From: an uncultured Bacteroidales bacterium
Lineage (GTDB): Bacteria; Bacteroidota; Bacteroidia; Bacteroidales; Bacteroidaceae
Direction of reading: 5' to 3'
DNA length: 64,000 bases
Assembly (NCBI GenBank): GCA_902775385.1
Contig: CACYMI010000003.1
Span: forward strand, 1 to 64,000
Below the pieces are notes generated by a model. That model worked only from the letters and a program-made list of their open reading frames with translations, was not told the DNA's origin and did not search any database. The first letter of the stretch is position 1; each line of letters begins with the position of its first letter. Shown here one piece after another: positions 15,181-25,286 of this stretch. The translations under genes and the position numbers were made by a program.

Positions 15181-16059
15181 TTAGTGAGTTAAAATCTCCA
15201 CTCCGTTCTCGGTCATTACATAGGTATGTTCCCATTGGGCGCTGTCCGACGCGTCTTCAGTAAGAACAATCCAGCCGGTCTCATCCTCCTCATCACCGCA
15301 GACTTGCCAGTCACCGGCGTTGATCATGGGTTCGATGGTGAAGGTCATACCGGGAACAAGCAACATGCCGGAGCCTTTCTTGCCGTAGTGCTCCACATCA
15401 GGCTCTTCGTGGAACTCAAGGCCTACACCGTGACCGCAGAGGTCACGGACAACTGTACAGCCGTTCTTATGGGCATAGTTGGCGATGGCATTGCCCAAGT
15501 CACCTACGAAAACGTAGGGCTGGGAGCAGACCTTCTCGCCTATCTTCAGACATTCCCAGGCAATATCCACCAGACGCTTGCGCTCAGGGGTGGTCTTACC
15601 TATGATGAACATACGGCTGGCATCGGCATAATAGCCGTTCAGGATGGTGGTACAGTCAACGTTGATGATATCACCTTCCTCCAGAATGTCATATTCACTG
15701 GGGATTCCGTGGCAGACCACATCATTGATGCTGGTGCAGCATGAATTGGGATAGCCCTCGTAGTTAAGGGGAGCGGGAACACCGCCATGCGAGGTGGTGA
15801 AGTCATAGACCATCTTATCAATCTGCAGCGTGCTCATACCTTCACAGATATGATCGGCCACATAGTCCAATACGGCAGTATTCAGTTCGCCCGCTTTGCG
15901 GATGCCCTGAATCTGCTCCTGGGTCTTAATAAGGCTGGGGGTGGGTACCAATTTGCCCTTTTCCTGCCACCCGAGTATTATCCTGTCCATTTCCGTTGGC
16001 TCCATTCCGGCGGGAACGAACCAACGGGGTGCTTTATTCTTCTTATTCCTGTTACTCAT
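15181..16059 (-). CDS. map: Methionine aminopeptidase, type I
   Basis: 292 residues from ATG at 16059. An in-frame TTG 33 bases further upstream would place the start inside the promoter, so I reject it. A short basic N-terminal extension (MSNRNKKNKAPRWFVPAGME) precedes the catalytic core. The five metal ligands are in order: NVDCTTILNGYYADAS (two Asp), GHGVGLEFHEEP (His), FTIEPM (Glu) and WEHTYVM (Glu), with the substrate His in VVCHGIPS. Removes the initiator Met from nascent proteins. No promoter is seen between it and tsaD apart from the repeat tract. Confidence 0.96.
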   Translation of the reverse strand: MSNRNKKNKAPRWFVPAGMEPTEMDRIILGWQEKGKLVPTPSLIKTQEQIQGIRKAGELNTAVLDYVADHICEGMSTLQIDKMVYDFTTSHGGVPAPLNYEGYPNSCCTSINDVVCHGIPSEYDILEEGDIINVDCTTILNGYYADASRMFIIGKTTPERKRLVDIAWECLKIGEKVCSQPYVFVGDLGNAIANYAHKNGCTVVRDLCGHGVGLEFHEEPDVEHYGKKGSGMLLVPGMTFTIEPMINAGDWQVCGDEEDETGWIVLTEDASDSAQWEHTYVMTENGVEILTH

Positions 16060-16089
16060 ATAATTCTTGCTCAACCGATTTACAGTTGG

Positions 16090-16097
16090 CAAAATTA
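16090..16097 (-). promoter_or_regulatory. -7 promoter box for map
   Basis: Minus-strand TAATTTTG, about 30 bases upstream of the ATG at 16059. It decides the start, because the upstream TTG overlaps it. Confidence 0.6.
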
Positions 16098-16135
16098 CAA
16101 CAATTTAAGGGAATAAGGAAATGAATGAATGAAAA

Positions 16136-16804
16136 TTACTTCTTAGCTGCGGCAATGTAGGATAAGGACTGGCTGCACATGTCTGTTATATACTGCCAGT
16201 TGGCGGCCTTAAGAACATCCTTGGGAAAGAGGTTGCTGCCCATGCCTACGCAGAAAGCGCCGGCCTTAACCCAAGCGGTAAGATTCTCCTGAGTGGGTGC
16301 AACGCCGCCGGTAACCATTATCTTGCTCCAGGGGCAGGGTGCCATCACACTCTTGACAAAAGAAGGTCCGTAAACATCACCGGGGAAAACCTTGGTCAGC
16401 TCACATCCCAATTCCTGGGCGTAACCTATCTCGGATACAGTTCCACAACCGGGACAATAAGGAACCTGGCGTCTGTTGCATACCTTGGCCACATCGGCAT
16501 TCAGCAGCGGGCCGACAACAAAACAGGCACCCATCTGAATATACAGACTGGCTGTTGGCGCATCAACAACAGAGCCGACACCCATAGCCATCTCAGGACA
16601 TTCCTGAGCGGCAAACTTTACACACTGGGCAAAAACCTCGTGAGCAAAATCGCCCCTGTTGGTAAACTCGAATGCACGTACGCCGCCCTGATAACAGGCA
16701 CGTATCACCTGCTTGGCAACCTCAATATCAGCATGATAGAAAACAGGAACCATACCTGTTTCCTTCATTTTACCTAAAACCTGTATCTTGTCGAATCTTG
16801 CCAT
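16136..16804 (-). CDS. eda: 2-keto-3-deoxy-6-phosphogluconate / 4-hydroxy-2-oxoglutarate aldolase (KDPG/KHG aldolase)
   Basis: 222 residues, a class I aldolase TIM barrel. [20 protein letters not shown] near residue 17, then [34 protein letters not shown], the Schiff-base Lys region [19 protein letters not shown] near 130 and [17 protein letters not shown] near 159. Cleaves KDPG to pyruvate and glyceraldehyde 3-phosphate, the last step of uronate (pectin, alginate) and Entner-Doudoroff catabolism. Located 11 bases downstream of the KDG kinase gene, so the two sequential enzymes form an operon. Confidence 0.93.
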   Translation of the reverse strand: MARFDKIQVLGKMKETGMVPVFYHADIEVAKQVIRACYQGGVRAFEFTNRGDFAHEVFAQCVKFAAQECPEMAMGVGSVVDAPTASLYIQMGACFVVGPLLNADVAKVCNRRQVPYCPGCGTVSEIGYAQELGCELTKVFPGDVYGPSFVKSVMAPCPWSKIMVTGGVAPTQENLTAWVKAGAFCVGMGSNLFPKDVLKAANWQYITDMCSQSLSYIAAAKK

Positions 16805-16815
16805 TTCCGTAATTG

Positions 16816-17838
16816 TTATCTGTCAACCCTGCCATTGGTATGACCTGCTACCAACGACTCTACTTCCTGAATACTAACCATATTAACATCACCTGGAATG
16901 GTATGCTTGAGGGCACTGGCTGCCACAGCAAACTCCAAGGCGTCGCGCTGTGACATCTTATTAACCAGACCATGTATAATACCGGCACTGAAACTGTCGC
17001 CGCCCCCCACTCTGTCAACTATGGGAGTAATCTGATATCTGCGGCTGGTGTAGAACTCCTTGCCATCATAGATCAAAGCCTTCCATCCATTGTCAGACGC
17101 GCTGAAACTCTCACGTAGGGTACTGACAACATAGCGGAAGTTGAATTCCTGCTGCATCTTGGTAAAGACATTTTTATATCCGTCGGCATCGGTACTGCCG
17201 GACTCCACATCCGATGCAGGCTTGAAACCCAGGCATTTCTCAGCATCCTCTTCGTTGCCAATGCATACATCCACATACTGCATCAGTGGGCGCATAATGC
17301 GCTGAGCCTTCTCGGGGGTCCATAGCTTCTTGCGGAAATTCAGGTCGCAGCTGACCACCACTCCCATCCTTTTGGCAACGATGCAGGCTTGCTTAACACA
17401 TTCGGCTGCCGTATCACTAAGGGCGGGGGTTATGCCGCTCCAATGAAACCAGTCAGCTTCAGCAAATATCTTCTCATAATCGAAGTCCTCGGGACGGGCT
17501 TCTCCCATACTGCTGTGATATCGGTCGTATATCACCTTGCTGGGACGAAGGCTTGAACCGGTCTCCAGATAATAAATGCCTAACCTTTCGCCACCGCGGG
17601 CCAGGAACTTGGTATGAACGCCAAATTTCCTCAGACTGTTAACAGCGGATTGGCCAATCTCATGAACAGGCACCTTACTTACAAAAAAGGCGTCATGTCC
17701 GAAATTTGACAAGCTAACTGCCACATTCGCCTCCCCACCGCCATAATTCACATCAAAGGAATCTGACTGGATAAACCTATTGTTTCCCGGGGTGGAAAGG
17801 CGGAGCATAATCTCGCCCATAGTAACTATTTTAGCCAT
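16816..17838 (-). CDS. kdgK: 2-dehydro-3-deoxygluconate kinase (PfkB family)
   Basis: 340 residues. PfkB/ribokinase features: N-terminal [20 protein letters not shown], glycine pair [16 protein letters not shown] near residue 31, and the C-terminal catalytic signature [19 protein letters not shown] with the catalytic Asp in GGDSFSAG. Phosphorylates KDG to KDPG, which the adjacent aldolase then cleaves. Substrate is inferred from the pairing with eda and overall resemblance. First gene of the operon, with a strong -7 box upstream at 17883. The uronate isomerase and hydrolase genes that would feed it are not in the window. Confidence 0.9.
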   Translation of the reverse strand: MAKIVTMGEIMLRLSTPGNNRFIQSDSFDVNYGGGEANVAVSLSNFGHDAFFVSKVPVHEIGQSAVNSLRKFGVHTKFLARGGERLGIYYLETGSSLRPSKVIYDRYHSSMGEARPEDFDYEKIFAEADWFHWSGITPALSDTAAECVKQACIVAKRMGVVVSCDLNFRKKLWTPEKAQRIMRPLMQYVDVCIGNEEDAEKCLGFKPASDVESGSTDADGYKNVFTKMQQEFNFRYVVSTLRESFSASDNGWKALIYDGKEFYTSRRYQITPIVDRVGGGDSFSAGIIHGLVNKMSQRDALEFAVAASALKHTIPGDVNMVSIQEVESLVAGHTNGRVDR

Positions 17839-17882
17839 TTTTTAAATGTAAGATATATACGGTTAATGTTTAATTTATATTG

Positions 17883-17890
17883 CAAAGTTA
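17883..17890 (-). promoter_or_regulatory. -7 promoter box for the kdgK-eda operon
   Basis: Minus-strand TAACTTTG, about 45 bases upstream of the kdgK ATG. A possible -33 TTTG lies 22 bases further up, slightly long. Confidence 0.6.
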
Positions 17891-17987
17891 TACAATTTTT
17901 GCGAAATACCCACAAAAACGCTATGTTTTTTTAACACAAATCATCAAAAAGTGTATATAACATACCTTAAATACCAATATTTATGTG

Positions 17988-17995
17988 TAATTTCG
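17988..17995 (+). promoter_or_regulatory. Possible -7 box for the NhaC gene, very close to the start codon
   Basis: TAATTTCG is one mismatch from TAnnTTTG and ends four bases before the ATG at 18000. If used, the transcript would begin at or next to the start codon. Confidence 0.35.
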
Positions 17996-17999
17996 CCAT

Positions 18000-19283
18000 A
18001 TGGAAGAGAAAATAAAAGGCACTAAGGGACTTTTGGCAATCAGTCCGCTATTGGTTTTCCTGGCAATATACACCACGTCAAGTATTGTCTGCGGTGATTT
18101 CTATGCCGCATCAATAATAGTGTCATTCCTGGCCGCCTGCCTGTATTCCATTTTCATCATTAAGGGAAAAAACATAGAGTCGCGCTTTGAAGTCCTGGCC
18201 AGAGGAGCTGCCAAAAAAGATATCATGACGATGGTGCTGATATTTATACTGGCAGGTGCCTTTGCCGCTACGGCTAAACAAATGGGGGCCATAGAGGCTA
18301 CCGTGAACCTCACCCTTAGTTTCATGCCAATGAATATGATGCTGTGCGGACTGTTCCTGGCATCATGCTTTGTATCGCTGAGTATCGGCACCAGCGTGGG
18401 GACCATAGCTGCCCTGACACCTATTGCCTGCGGCATAGCCGAGCAATCAGGACAAAGCATCCCTCTGCTGGTGGCTGTAATAGTGGGAGGTTCCTACTTC
18501 GGGGACAATCTGAGCTTCATATCCGACACTACCATCATGGCTACCAAGACACAAGGGTGCAGGCTAAAGGACAAGTTCCGCTACAACCTGAAGATAGCCC
18601 TGCCCTCGGCCATCATAACACTGGTCTTCTACCTGATAGCGGGAAAGGAAATGGGCGCAGCGGCATTTGACAAGGAGATTAATTACCTGCTTATTATACC
18701 TTATATATATATATTGGGTTCGGCTATATGCGGTGTGAACGTAATGCTGTTACTTTCATCGGGAACTGTACTGGCTGGAGCAATAGGTATCCTGAACGAG
18801 AAGCTGACACTGGCAGAATGGTCAGGGGCGATGAACGACGGTATAATGGGTATGAGCGAGCTGATTATCGTTACGCTGCTGGCCGGAGGAATGATTGAGG
18901 TAATTAAGGAGACGGGCGGCATTGAGTACCTGAAGAACAAGCTGACGTCAAAGATATCAAACAAGACAGGAGCCGAGCTCAGCATAGCCGGTCTGGTAGT
19001 GGTTACGGACTTCTGCACAGCCAACAACACTATTGCCATCCTGACAACCGGTTCACTGGCAAAGGAAATATCTGCCATGTACAGAATTGATGCCAGGCGT
19101 ACGGCAAGCATATTGGACACCTTCAGCTGTTTTGCGCAGAGCATTATCCCCTATGGCGCGCAGATGCTGATAGCATCCGGACTGGCACAAATCAATCCGC
19201 TGGAGATTATGCCCTATCTGTATTATCCCTTCGTACTGGGAATTGTCGCATTCTTATATATCATTTTCAAACATGAGAAATAG
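18000..19283 (+). CDS. nhaC: Na+/H+ antiporter, NhaC family
   Basis: 427 residues with about 11 membrane helices; starts MEEKIKGTKGLLAISPLLVF. Family markers include the unwound-helix segment CFVSLSIGTSVGTIAALTPI near residue 123 and VGGSYFGDNLSFISDTTIMA near 165, where the Asp residues probably bind the ion, and DFCTANNTIAILTTGSL in the second half. Exchanges sodium (or another substrate; some NhaC-like proteins carry malate/lactate) for protons. Inner membrane. The next gene starts inside its last codons, so the two are co-transcribed. Confidence 0.9.
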   Translation: MEEKIKGTKGLLAISPLLVFLAIYTTSSIVCGDFYAASIIVSFLAACLYSIFIIKGKNIESRFEVLARGAAKKDIMTMVLIFILAGAFAATAKQMGAIEATVNLTLSFMPMNMMLCGLFLASCFVSLSIGTSVGTIAALTPIACGIAEQSGQSIPLLVAVIVGGSYFGDNLSFISDTTIMATKTQGCRLKDKFRYNLKIALPSAIITLVFYLIAGKEMGAAAFDKEINYLLIIPYIYILGSAICGVNVMLLLSSGTVLAGAIGILNEKLTLAEWSGAMNDGIMGMSELIIVTLLAGGMIEVIKETGGIEYLKNKLTSKISNKTGAELSIAGLVVVTDFCTANNTIAILTTGSLAKEISAMYRIDARRTASILDTFSCFAQSIIPYGAQMLIASGLAQINPLEIMPYLYYPFVLGIVAFLYIIFKHEK

Positions 19284-20106
19284 ACTGTCTTTATTCATCG
19301 CTGCCCTGCTGCTGGCTTCATGCTGGGGCAGGAATGGAAACAACAACCGGGAACAAACGGTTGAAAACGGGGATTCTGCCAATCAGACAAAGGAACTGAC
19401 TTTCAAGAAGAGCCGTATCTGCAAGAAAGTAAAAGTCATGGATGGCGAACTGCCCAATTACAGCATTAACATAGAAGTGAGATATGCTGACGGGGAAAGT
19501 GAGGCTGCAAACAACATTAACAGACAGTTGGGCACATTCCTGTTCGGTAACACAACAATGCCCTTCGAGAAAGCCAAGGAGCAGTTTGCCGACTCCCTGT
19601 CAAAGGAATACGAGAAAGAGCTCAGGGAACTGTATGATCCAGACTATGAGTACATGGATACCTATGCCTATGAGTACAATCAGACAGGCCGGCTGGCAGA
19701 CAATGCGCCGGAAGGGGTGGTTGCCTATATCAGCAGAATAGAGATGTACACCGGCGGTGCTCATGGCGGTGCGATGGAAAGCTATATCAACTTCCGGAAG
19801 AAAACGGGCAAGGTGATAACATGCGAGGAGTTCTTCGGAAAGAACCGGGAAGCGGTCATGAAGATGATCAAGGAGAGAATCATCCGTGAGAACGAATGCA
19901 AAACGGAAAACGAACTGATAGAGAAGAGGGGCATCTTCTCGCTGGGTGACGTGTATATCTCGGACAGCAATTTCCTGCTGGAGAAAGACAGCATCCTGTT
20001 CTGCTACAATCCCTATGATATAGCTCCTTGGTCTGAAGGATTCACATTCGCCAGACTTTCCTATGGGGAACTGAAGGGACTCATCCCCGCCGACTTCAAC
20101 AAATAA
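19273..20106 (+). CDS. Lipoprotein with DUF4163 and DUF3298 (RsiV-like) domains
   Basis: 277 residues from ATG 19273; an earlier ATG at 19243 lies inside the antiporter gene and would destroy the signal peptide. MRNRLSLFIAALLLASCWGR is a lipoprotein signal (lipobox LASC). The body has a DUF4163-like N-terminal half (PNYSINIEVRYADGESEAAN) and a DUF3298-like second half (YISRIEMYTGGAHGGAMESY, FSLGDVYISDSNFLLEKD), the pair found in RsiV anti-sigma sensor domains and in free lipoproteins. Known members bind lysozyme in Bacillus; here no sigma factor is adjacent, so the role is open. Overlaps nhaC by 11 bases. Confidence 0.8.
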   Translation: MRNRLSLFIAALLLASCWGRNGNNNREQTVENGDSANQTKELTFKKSRICKKVKVMDGELPNYSINIEVRYADGESEAANNINRQLGTFLFGNTTMPFEKAKEQFADSLSKEYEKELRELYDPDYEYMDTYAYEYNQTGRLADNAPEGVVAYISRIEMYTGGAHGGAMESYINFRKKTGKVITCEEFFGKNREAVMKMIKERIIRENECKTENELIEKRGIFSLGDVYISDSNFLLEKDSILFCYNPYDIAPWSEGFTFARLSYGELKGLIPADFNK

Positions 20107-20119
20107 CAACCGTACACAG

Positions 20120-20743
20120 ATGGATAAGATTCTGAAATACTTTCCGCATCTGACAGAGGATCAGATCAGCAAGTTCCGGCAGCTGGACGAGCTCTACCAT
20201 GACTGGAACGCTAAGATAAACGTCATATCGCGCAAGGACATTGACAACCTGTATGAGCACCATGTGCTGCATTCCCTGGCTATCGCTGAGCTGATACGCT
20301 TCAAACCCGGGACGCAGGTAATGGATTTAGGGACGGGAGGCGGATTCCCCGGCATTCCACTGGCCATTATGTTCCCCGAGACTCACTTTCACCTGGTGGA
20401 CTCTATCGGCAAGAAGGTCCGGGTTTGCCAGGAGGTTGCGGGTGCGCTGTCCCTTCAGAATGTGACTACGCAATGGTGCCGGGCGGAGGAAATCAAGGAG
20501 AAATTCCACTTTGTGGTGTCACGCGCAGTAATGCCGCTGGCTGATCTGGTTAAGATTATCCGTAAGAACATCAGCAAGGAACAGATAAACGCAATGCCGA
20601 ACGGGATTATCTGCCTGAAGGGTGGCGAGCTGGCAAATGAGACACTGCCCCTGAAGAACCAGACAGAGATCTATCCGCTGACTGATTATTTTGAGGAACC
20701 GTTTTTTGAAACCAAGAAAATTGTATATACGCAACTATGTTAA
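20120..20743 (+). CDS. rsmG: 16S rRNA (guanine527-N7)-methyltransferase
   Basis: 207 residues. The SAM-binding motif I is QVMDLGTGGGFPGIPLAIMF near residue 72, preceded by the conserved HHVLHSLAIAEL, and followed by VDSIGKKVRVCQEVAGAL and HFVVSRAVMPLADLV. Methylates G527 in the decoding region of 16S rRNA; loss gives low-level streptomycin resistance in several bacteria. The stop overlaps the start of the next (broken) gene. Confidence 0.95.
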   Translation: MDKILKYFPHLTEDQISKFRQLDELYHDWNAKINVISRKDIDNLYEHHVLHSLAIAELIRFKPGTQVMDLGTGGGFPGIPLAIMFPETHFHLVDSIGKKVRVCQEVAGALSLQNVTTQWCRAEEIKEKFHFVVSRAVMPLADLVKIIRKNISKEQINAMPNGIICLKGGELANETLPLKNQTEIYPLTDYFEEPFFETKKIVYTQLC

Positions 20744-21375
20744 CTAAAGCATTCACATTTAACCCTGTAGGAGAGAACACCTACATTATTTGGGACGAGG
20801 AGACCTTGGAGGCTGCCATCATTGATGCCGGCATGAGCAACAACCGGGAAAATGACGCGGTAAGTGAGTTCATCGACCGGGAAAACCTTCATCTGAAGTA
20901 CGCCCTTCAGACCCACATGCATTTTGACCATATCTGGGGATTGTCTTTCATTCAGGAAAAATACGGTCTGAAGCCGTTGTGTCATAAGGCCTAGGAGCCC
21001 ATCTACCATGATGTGCCTGAGATGACAAGCATGTTCCGCCTTTCCATGAACTGGAACCTTCCGGCCATTGACCGGTATATTGATGAGGGTGAGGAATTCA
21101 TGTTAGGCAAGACGACTGTCAAGGTGCTGCACACACCCGGACATACACCCGGTGGACTGAGCTATTACATTAAGGAGGCAAAGACCATCTTCACCGGGGA
21201 TACATTGTTCCAGGGCAGCATAGGACGTACGGACCTTCCGGGCGGAAACATGGATGAGGAGATGAACAGTATCCGTAAGAAGATTATAACCTTACCGGCT
21301 GATACGGTCATCTATTCAGGACACGGCCCGAAGAGTACTGTAGCCTGGGAGCTGAAGAATAATCCGTATTTGTAG
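20737..21375 (+). pseudogene. MBL-fold (glyoxalase II-like) hydrolase interrupted by an in-frame TAG
   Basis: One continuous reading frame of about 212 codons with a single amber codon at 20992-20994. The 5' part carries the metal motif ALQTHMHFDHIWGLSF, and the 3' part, in the same frame, begins EPIYHDVPEMTSMFRLSMNW and carries HTPGHTPGGLSYY, IFTGDTLFQGSIGRTDLPGG and YSGHGPKSTVAWEL. All ligands of a complete glyoxalase II-like enzyme are present on both sides of the stop, so only a single codon change separates it from an intact gene. A pseudogene, a recent mutation, a sequencing error or amber readthrough all fit; other genes here end normally at TAG. Confidence 0.85.
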
Positions 21376-21428
21376 GGGTTAGAGGTTAGAGGTTATTAAC
21401 CGTAAACTGTAAACTATAAACCGTAACT
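21375..21428. repeat. Short 7-nt repeat tract between convergent genes
   Basis: Three GGTTAGA-like words followed by four units of the type TGTAAAC/TATAAAC/CGTAAAC. Same period and same two-array arrangement as the tract at 15036-15170. Confidence 0.7.
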
Positions 21429-21430
21429 AA

Positions 21431-22246
21431 TCAACGGGGAAGCATTATGTCATGCAGACTGTAGTTATCCAACAGACAACTACGGTCCACATGGCCTCTG
21501 ATTCCATTGACATTACCCTGTGAGGTAAACTGCCACAGGACAATGGGCACATCATCACATAGTTCGGGCTGCTCGTCAGAATTGTAGCGGGCAATAAAGA
21601 ATTTGTACTTCCTGTATTTTCCGGAGAGGTATTTGTTGTAGAAATTGACGCCCGTATAGATGATGGGCCTTACACCGTAGGCCCGCTCTATCTCCTCGAG
21701 CAGGGTCTTGAGTTGTGTATGGAAATATGCCAGAGACACCTTGCCCCTGTGCTCAACATCCACGACAGGAATCAGATCCTGCATCTTTATATCGAAATTG
21801 GATGAGAAGTTCTGGAACTGGATCAAGCCGCTGGCCTTGGGGCTGAAGAAATGGTACGTACCCACAGGAATTCCCATCCGACGGGCCTCGCTGATATTAC
21901 GCTGATACTCATCGTCAATATGCGAGGTGGATTCCGTTCCCTTGATATATACGAAACTGGCATTAGTATCTGTGGCAACCATATTCCAGTTGATGGAACC
22001 CTGATGATGAGACACATCGATTCCGTATGTCGAGGGTTCCCTATGCGGCCTGATATTATGCAGCCTGATTTCAGGAACAGGCTTCAGGGGACTATCCGGC
22101 ATATCCGGCTGGTATTGGGGGTCAGGAATAGGTATCATATATTCCTGGGCATAATGCTTCTCTATTTCTGTCTTAGGCCTCTTGTCGGCATAGGCAAAAA
22201 CACAACAACCCCAAAACAGGGGAACTAACAGCAGGTTCGGCTTCAC
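21431..22246 (-). CDS. Exported glycoside hydrolase family 25 (lysozyme-like) protein
   Basis: 271 residues. An N-terminal signal (MKPNLLLVPLFWGCCVFAYA) is followed by a proline-rich spacer of about 50 residues and the GH25 domain from about residue 73: YGIDVSHHQGSINWNMVATD with the catalytic-site Asp, FVYIKGTESTSHIDDEYQRN, IPVGTYHFFSP and LIPVVDVEHRG, where the DxE pair supplies the acid/base, then IIYTGVNFYN and VPIVLWQF. Expected to cleave the glycan chain of peptidoglycan in the periplasm, perhaps in cell-wall turnover. The gene runs toward the plus-strand hydrolase pseudogene. Confidence 0.9.
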   Translation of the reverse strand: MKPNLLLVPLFWGCCVFAYADKRPKTEIEKHYAQEYMIPIPDPQYQPDMPDSPLKPVPEIRLHNIRPHREPSTYGIDVSHHQGSINWNMVATDTNASFVYIKGTESTSHIDDEYQRNISEARRMGIPVGTYHFFSPKASGLIQFQNFSSNFDIKMQDLIPVVDVEHRGKVSLAYFHTQLKTLLEEIERAYGVRPIIYTGVNFYNKYLSGKYRKYKFFIARYNSDEQPELCDDVPIVLWQFTSQGNVNGIRGHVDRSCLLDNYSLHDIMLPR

Positions 22247-22267
22247 AAAAGAAAGGAAATGGCGGGT

Positions 22268-22810
22268 TTAATCAATTTCCATTCCGTGGTACACGCACTC
22301 AAAGTTACGTCCTTTAATGCTGGGAAACTGACTTCTTGTGTCTATATCGTTGCGGGAACGCAGATGGTCTATTATCTTATTATAGCAGTCCTGCTTGCTG
22401 ACAGCCTTTACACGGGCCACAAAGAAGGTATCCACATACTGGAACTTCTGGGTCTGTGGTATAGGTATCACCCTTTTGAACATAACGGAACCGTCATACC
22501 ATCCGGGATTGTAATCCGAGAAGGGATCCGACTTCGTCTTAGGCAGATCCGACTGTCCACCGTGGGCGGCAGCTCCATTGCTTTTGAACTCCTCCATGCT
22601 GGCTGCAGTTGTCTTGATAATAATGAAATAGGCCTTTCCGTGTACCTTATATCTCTTAGGGTACATGTTGGGACTCTCCACATACTGGACAATATCATTC
22701 ATCAGGAAATCATCAAGTACAATCTCGGGGATGGAATCAAGAAAATCAAAAGCCTCGTCAATGGAATATGCGAAAACTTCGTTATCGAAGTACCTTAAAT
22801 ATAAATTCAT
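22268..22810 (-). CDS. Conserved hypothetical protein
   Basis: 180 residues, no signal peptide or membrane helix. Starts MNLYLRYFDNEVFAYSIDEA with an acidic, aromatic-rich N-terminal half (DSIPEIVLDDFLMNDIVQYV) and has a middle segment rich in Gly, Ala and Ser, then VIPIPQTQKFQYVDTFFVAR and a C-terminal segment with basic residues. I do not recognise the family; it looks like a soluble cytoplasmic protein. It lies 21 bases upstream of the GH25 gene in the same direction, with its own -7 box (22839), so the two may be co-transcribed. Confidence 0.7.
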   Translation of the reverse strand: MNLYLRYFDNEVFAYSIDEAFDFLDSIPEIVLDDFLMNDIVQYVESPNMYPKRYKVHGKAYFIIIKTTAASMEEFKSNGAAAHGGQSDLPKTKSDPFSDYNPGWYDGSVMFKRVIPIPQTQKFQYVDTFFVARVKAVSKQDCYNKIIDHLRSRNDIDTRSQFPSIKGRNFECVYHGMEID

Positions 22811-22838
22811 TCAAATGTATTTTTAATCAAAACGTGTG

Positions 22839-22846
22839 CAAAAGTA
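22839..22846 (-). promoter_or_regulatory. -7 promoter box for the hypothetical protein gene
   Basis: Minus-strand TACTTTTG, 28 bases upstream of the ATG at 22810. Confidence 0.55.
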
Positions 22847-22942
22847 CGCAAAATATATTAATAATGGAAATGTTGGGGAAACAAAAATGCCATTAAACAT
22901 AATTTTAATATACATACAAACAGAATAGTGAATTATTTTATG

Positions 22943-22950
22943 TATCTTTG
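22943..22950 (+). promoter_or_regulatory. -7 promoter box for lon
   Basis: TATCTTTG, 48 bases upstream of the lon ATG. No -33 TTTG at the usual distance. Confidence 0.55.
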
Positions 22951-22997
22951 CACACTTTAAAAAATATCGCATCTCACAAAATGACTTGTAAACATAT

Positions 22998-25286
22998 ATG
23001 TTAGAATTCAAGAAACCGCAACATCTTTCATTCGTTGCCGAATTCAATCCTGACTCGGAAAAACTGATTCATCAGCACAATGAAGGTAAAATGCCTATAC
23101 TTCCACTAAGGGACAATGCGTTGTTCCCCGGCACCATCATTCCCATTAGCGTAGGACGGTCTAACAGTATCAAGGCCGTAAAGATGGCAGAGAAGACAGA
23201 TGGTATAATAGCCACATTCACACAGAAGCAGGAGGATGTAAACTCGCCCTATCTGGATGACATGTACCCATTAGGATGCGTGTGCAGGCTGATTCACCTG
23301 ATGAAGCTGCCTGACAATACTTATACAGCGTTGCTGCAGGCAATGAACAGGGTGGAACTTATAGAATTCAATCATACCAGAAACGGATATGAAGGTGTGG
23401 TCAAGGATAGGACAGACATCATGCCCGCCGCCTCGGAGAAAGAGGAGTACTTTGCCATGCTGAACATTCTGAAGGAGAAATTCAACAATCTCACACATCT
23501 GTTGGACAGCTATCCGTCAGAAGTCACCAATTTCCTGAACGGACTTTCCACATCCACCTTTATGCTGAACGTCTTCTGCAGCTACCTGCCCATTGACGTG
23601 AAGCAGAAATACAAACTGCTTTCCTGCCAGACTGAGCATGACAGACTGGCCAACTGTATCCGCATTATAAACAACCTGCTGGATCTGGCCAACATCAAGC
23701 GCAACATCGAACGCAAGACACAGTCCGACCTGGACCAGCAGCAGCGTGAATACTTCCTGATGCAGGAGGTGAAGAACATCCAGGCCGAGCTAGGCAACAA
23801 GGATGAATTCTCGGCCAAGCAGGAGGATATATCCAAGCTGCGCGATGAGGCTGAGAAGAAGAAATGGAGCCAGGACACACGTGATTACTTCCTCAAGGAG
23901 GTGGCCAAACTGGGACGCATAAACATCCAGTCGCCTGACTACAACGTGCAACTGACCTATCTGCAGACGATTATCCAGCTGCCCTGGAACGAATATACAC
24001 GTGACAACATGAACATCGCCAATGCGGAGAAGATTCTGAATCATGACCATTACGGTATGGAAAAGGTGAAGGAACGTATCCTGGAACATCTGGCTGTTCT
24101 GAAGATGCGGAAGGACAGGAAGAGTCCCATCATCTGTCTGTACGGCCCTCCAGGAGTCGGTAAGACCAGTCTTGGCAGGAGTATTGCCAATGCCCTGAAC
24201 AGGAAGTATGTAAGGATAAGCCTGGGTGGTGTGCATGACGAAAGTGAGATTCGCGGTCACCGCAGAACCTATGTCGGTGCTATGCCGGGCCGTATTATCA
24301 AGGGTATGCAGAAGGCAGGAAGCGGCAACCCCGTGTTTATCCTTGACGAGATTGACAAGATTTCGACAAACAACGTGCATGGCGATCCCTCCTCGGCATT
24401 GCTGGAGGTGCTGGATCCCGAACAGAACAGTACCTTCCATGATAACTATCTGGACATGGACTATGACCTCAGCCAGGTAATGTTCATAGCCACGGCAAAT
24501 GACACCAATACCATTCCCCGCCCGCTGCTGGACAGAATGGAACTTATAGAACTGAGCGGATACATCACCGAGGAGAAGGTGGAAATCGGCAAACGACACC
24601 TGGTTCCCAAAAAGAAAACGGAGAACGGACTTGAGGATATCGATAATCTGAGGCTTCCTAAGAAATCACTGGAATTCATCATAGAGAAATACACCCGTGA
24701 GAGTGGCGTGCGCGGATTGGAGAAACAGATTGACAAGCTGTTCCGCAAGACAGCCCTGAAGGTTGCAAGAGGTGAGATTAAGGACAAGCTTTTGCTCAAC
24801 GAGAGCTATATTGAGGAACTTCTGGGCAAGCCCCTCTTCAACAGGGATATCTATCAGGGTAACGAGTTTGCCGGGGTAGTCACAGGTCTGGCTTGGACCA
24901 GCGTAGGGGGTGAGATCCTCTTCATAGAAACCAGTCTCAGCAAAGGTAAGGGAGCCAAGCTGACCCTTACAGGTAATCTGGGCGACGTGATGAAGGAGAG
25001 CGCCATGCTGGCACTTGAGTATATCAAGGCACATGCCGAGAAACTGAATATCGACAACCGCATCTTTGACAATTACAATATCCATATTCATGTACCCGAG
25101 GGTGCCGTTCCAAAAGACGGACCCAGCGCCGGCGTCACTATTGCCACAAGTATTGCCAGCATTCTGACACAGCGGAAGGTACGCAAGAATCTGGCCATGA
25201 CGGGCGAGATTACGCTACGCGGAAAGGTACTGCCCGTAGGCGGAATAAAGGAGAAAATCCTGGCCGCCAAACTTTCCACTACGTAG
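22998..25286 (+). CDS. lon: ATP-dependent protease La (Lon), C-terminus lost by deletion/frameshift
   Basis: 762 residues to a premature TAG. Intact parts: the N-terminal substrate-binding domain ([20 protein letters not shown]), a coiled-coil linker around 230-300, the AAA+ ATPase with Walker [21 protein letters not shown] and Walker [12 protein letters not shown], and the serine/lysine protease dyad, Ser in [16 protein letters not shown] and Lys in [14 protein letters not shown]. Just after AAK the expected strand-helix segment of about 25-30 residues is missing and the frame changes, giving LSTT and a stop. The lost tail is still present at 25272-25384. Lon degrades damaged proteins in the cytoplasm; whether this form folds is doubtful. 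Confidence 0.9.
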   Translation: MLEFKKPQHLSFVAEFNPDSEKLIHQHNEGKMPILPLRDNALFPGTIIPISVGRSNSIKAVKMAEKTDGIIATFTQKQEDVNSPYLDDMYPLGCVCRLIHLMKLPDNTYTALLQAMNRVELIEFNHTRNGYEGVVKDRTDIMPAASEKEEYFAMLNILKEKFNNLTHLLDSYPSEVTNFLNGLSTSTFMLNVFCSYLPIDVKQKYKLLSCQTEHDRLANCIRIINNLLDLANIKRNIERKTQSDLDQQQREYFLMQEVKNIQAELGNKDEFSAKQEDISKLRDEAEKKKWSQDTRDYFLKEVAKLGRINIQSPDYNVQLTYLQTIIQLPWNEYTRDNMNIANAEKILNHDHYGMEKVKERILEHLAVLKMRKDRKSPIICLYGPPGVGKTSLGRSIANALNRKYVRISLGGVHDESEIRGHRRTYVGAMPGRIIKGMQKAGSGNPVFILDEIDKISTNNVHGDPSSALLEVLDPEQNSTFHDNYLDMDYDLSQVMFIATANDTNTIPRPLLDRMELIELSGYITEEKVEIGKRHLVPKKKTENGLEDIDNLRLPKKSLEFIIEKYTRESGVRGLEKQIDKLFRKTALKVARGEIKDKLLLNESYIEELLGKPLFNRDIYQGNEFAGVVTGLAWTSVGGEILFIETSLSKGKGAKLTLTGNLGDVMKESAMLALEYIKAHAEKLNIDNRIFDNYNIHIHVPEGAVPKDGPSAGVTIATSIASILTQRKVRKNLAMTGEITLRGKVLPVGGIKEKILAAKLSTT

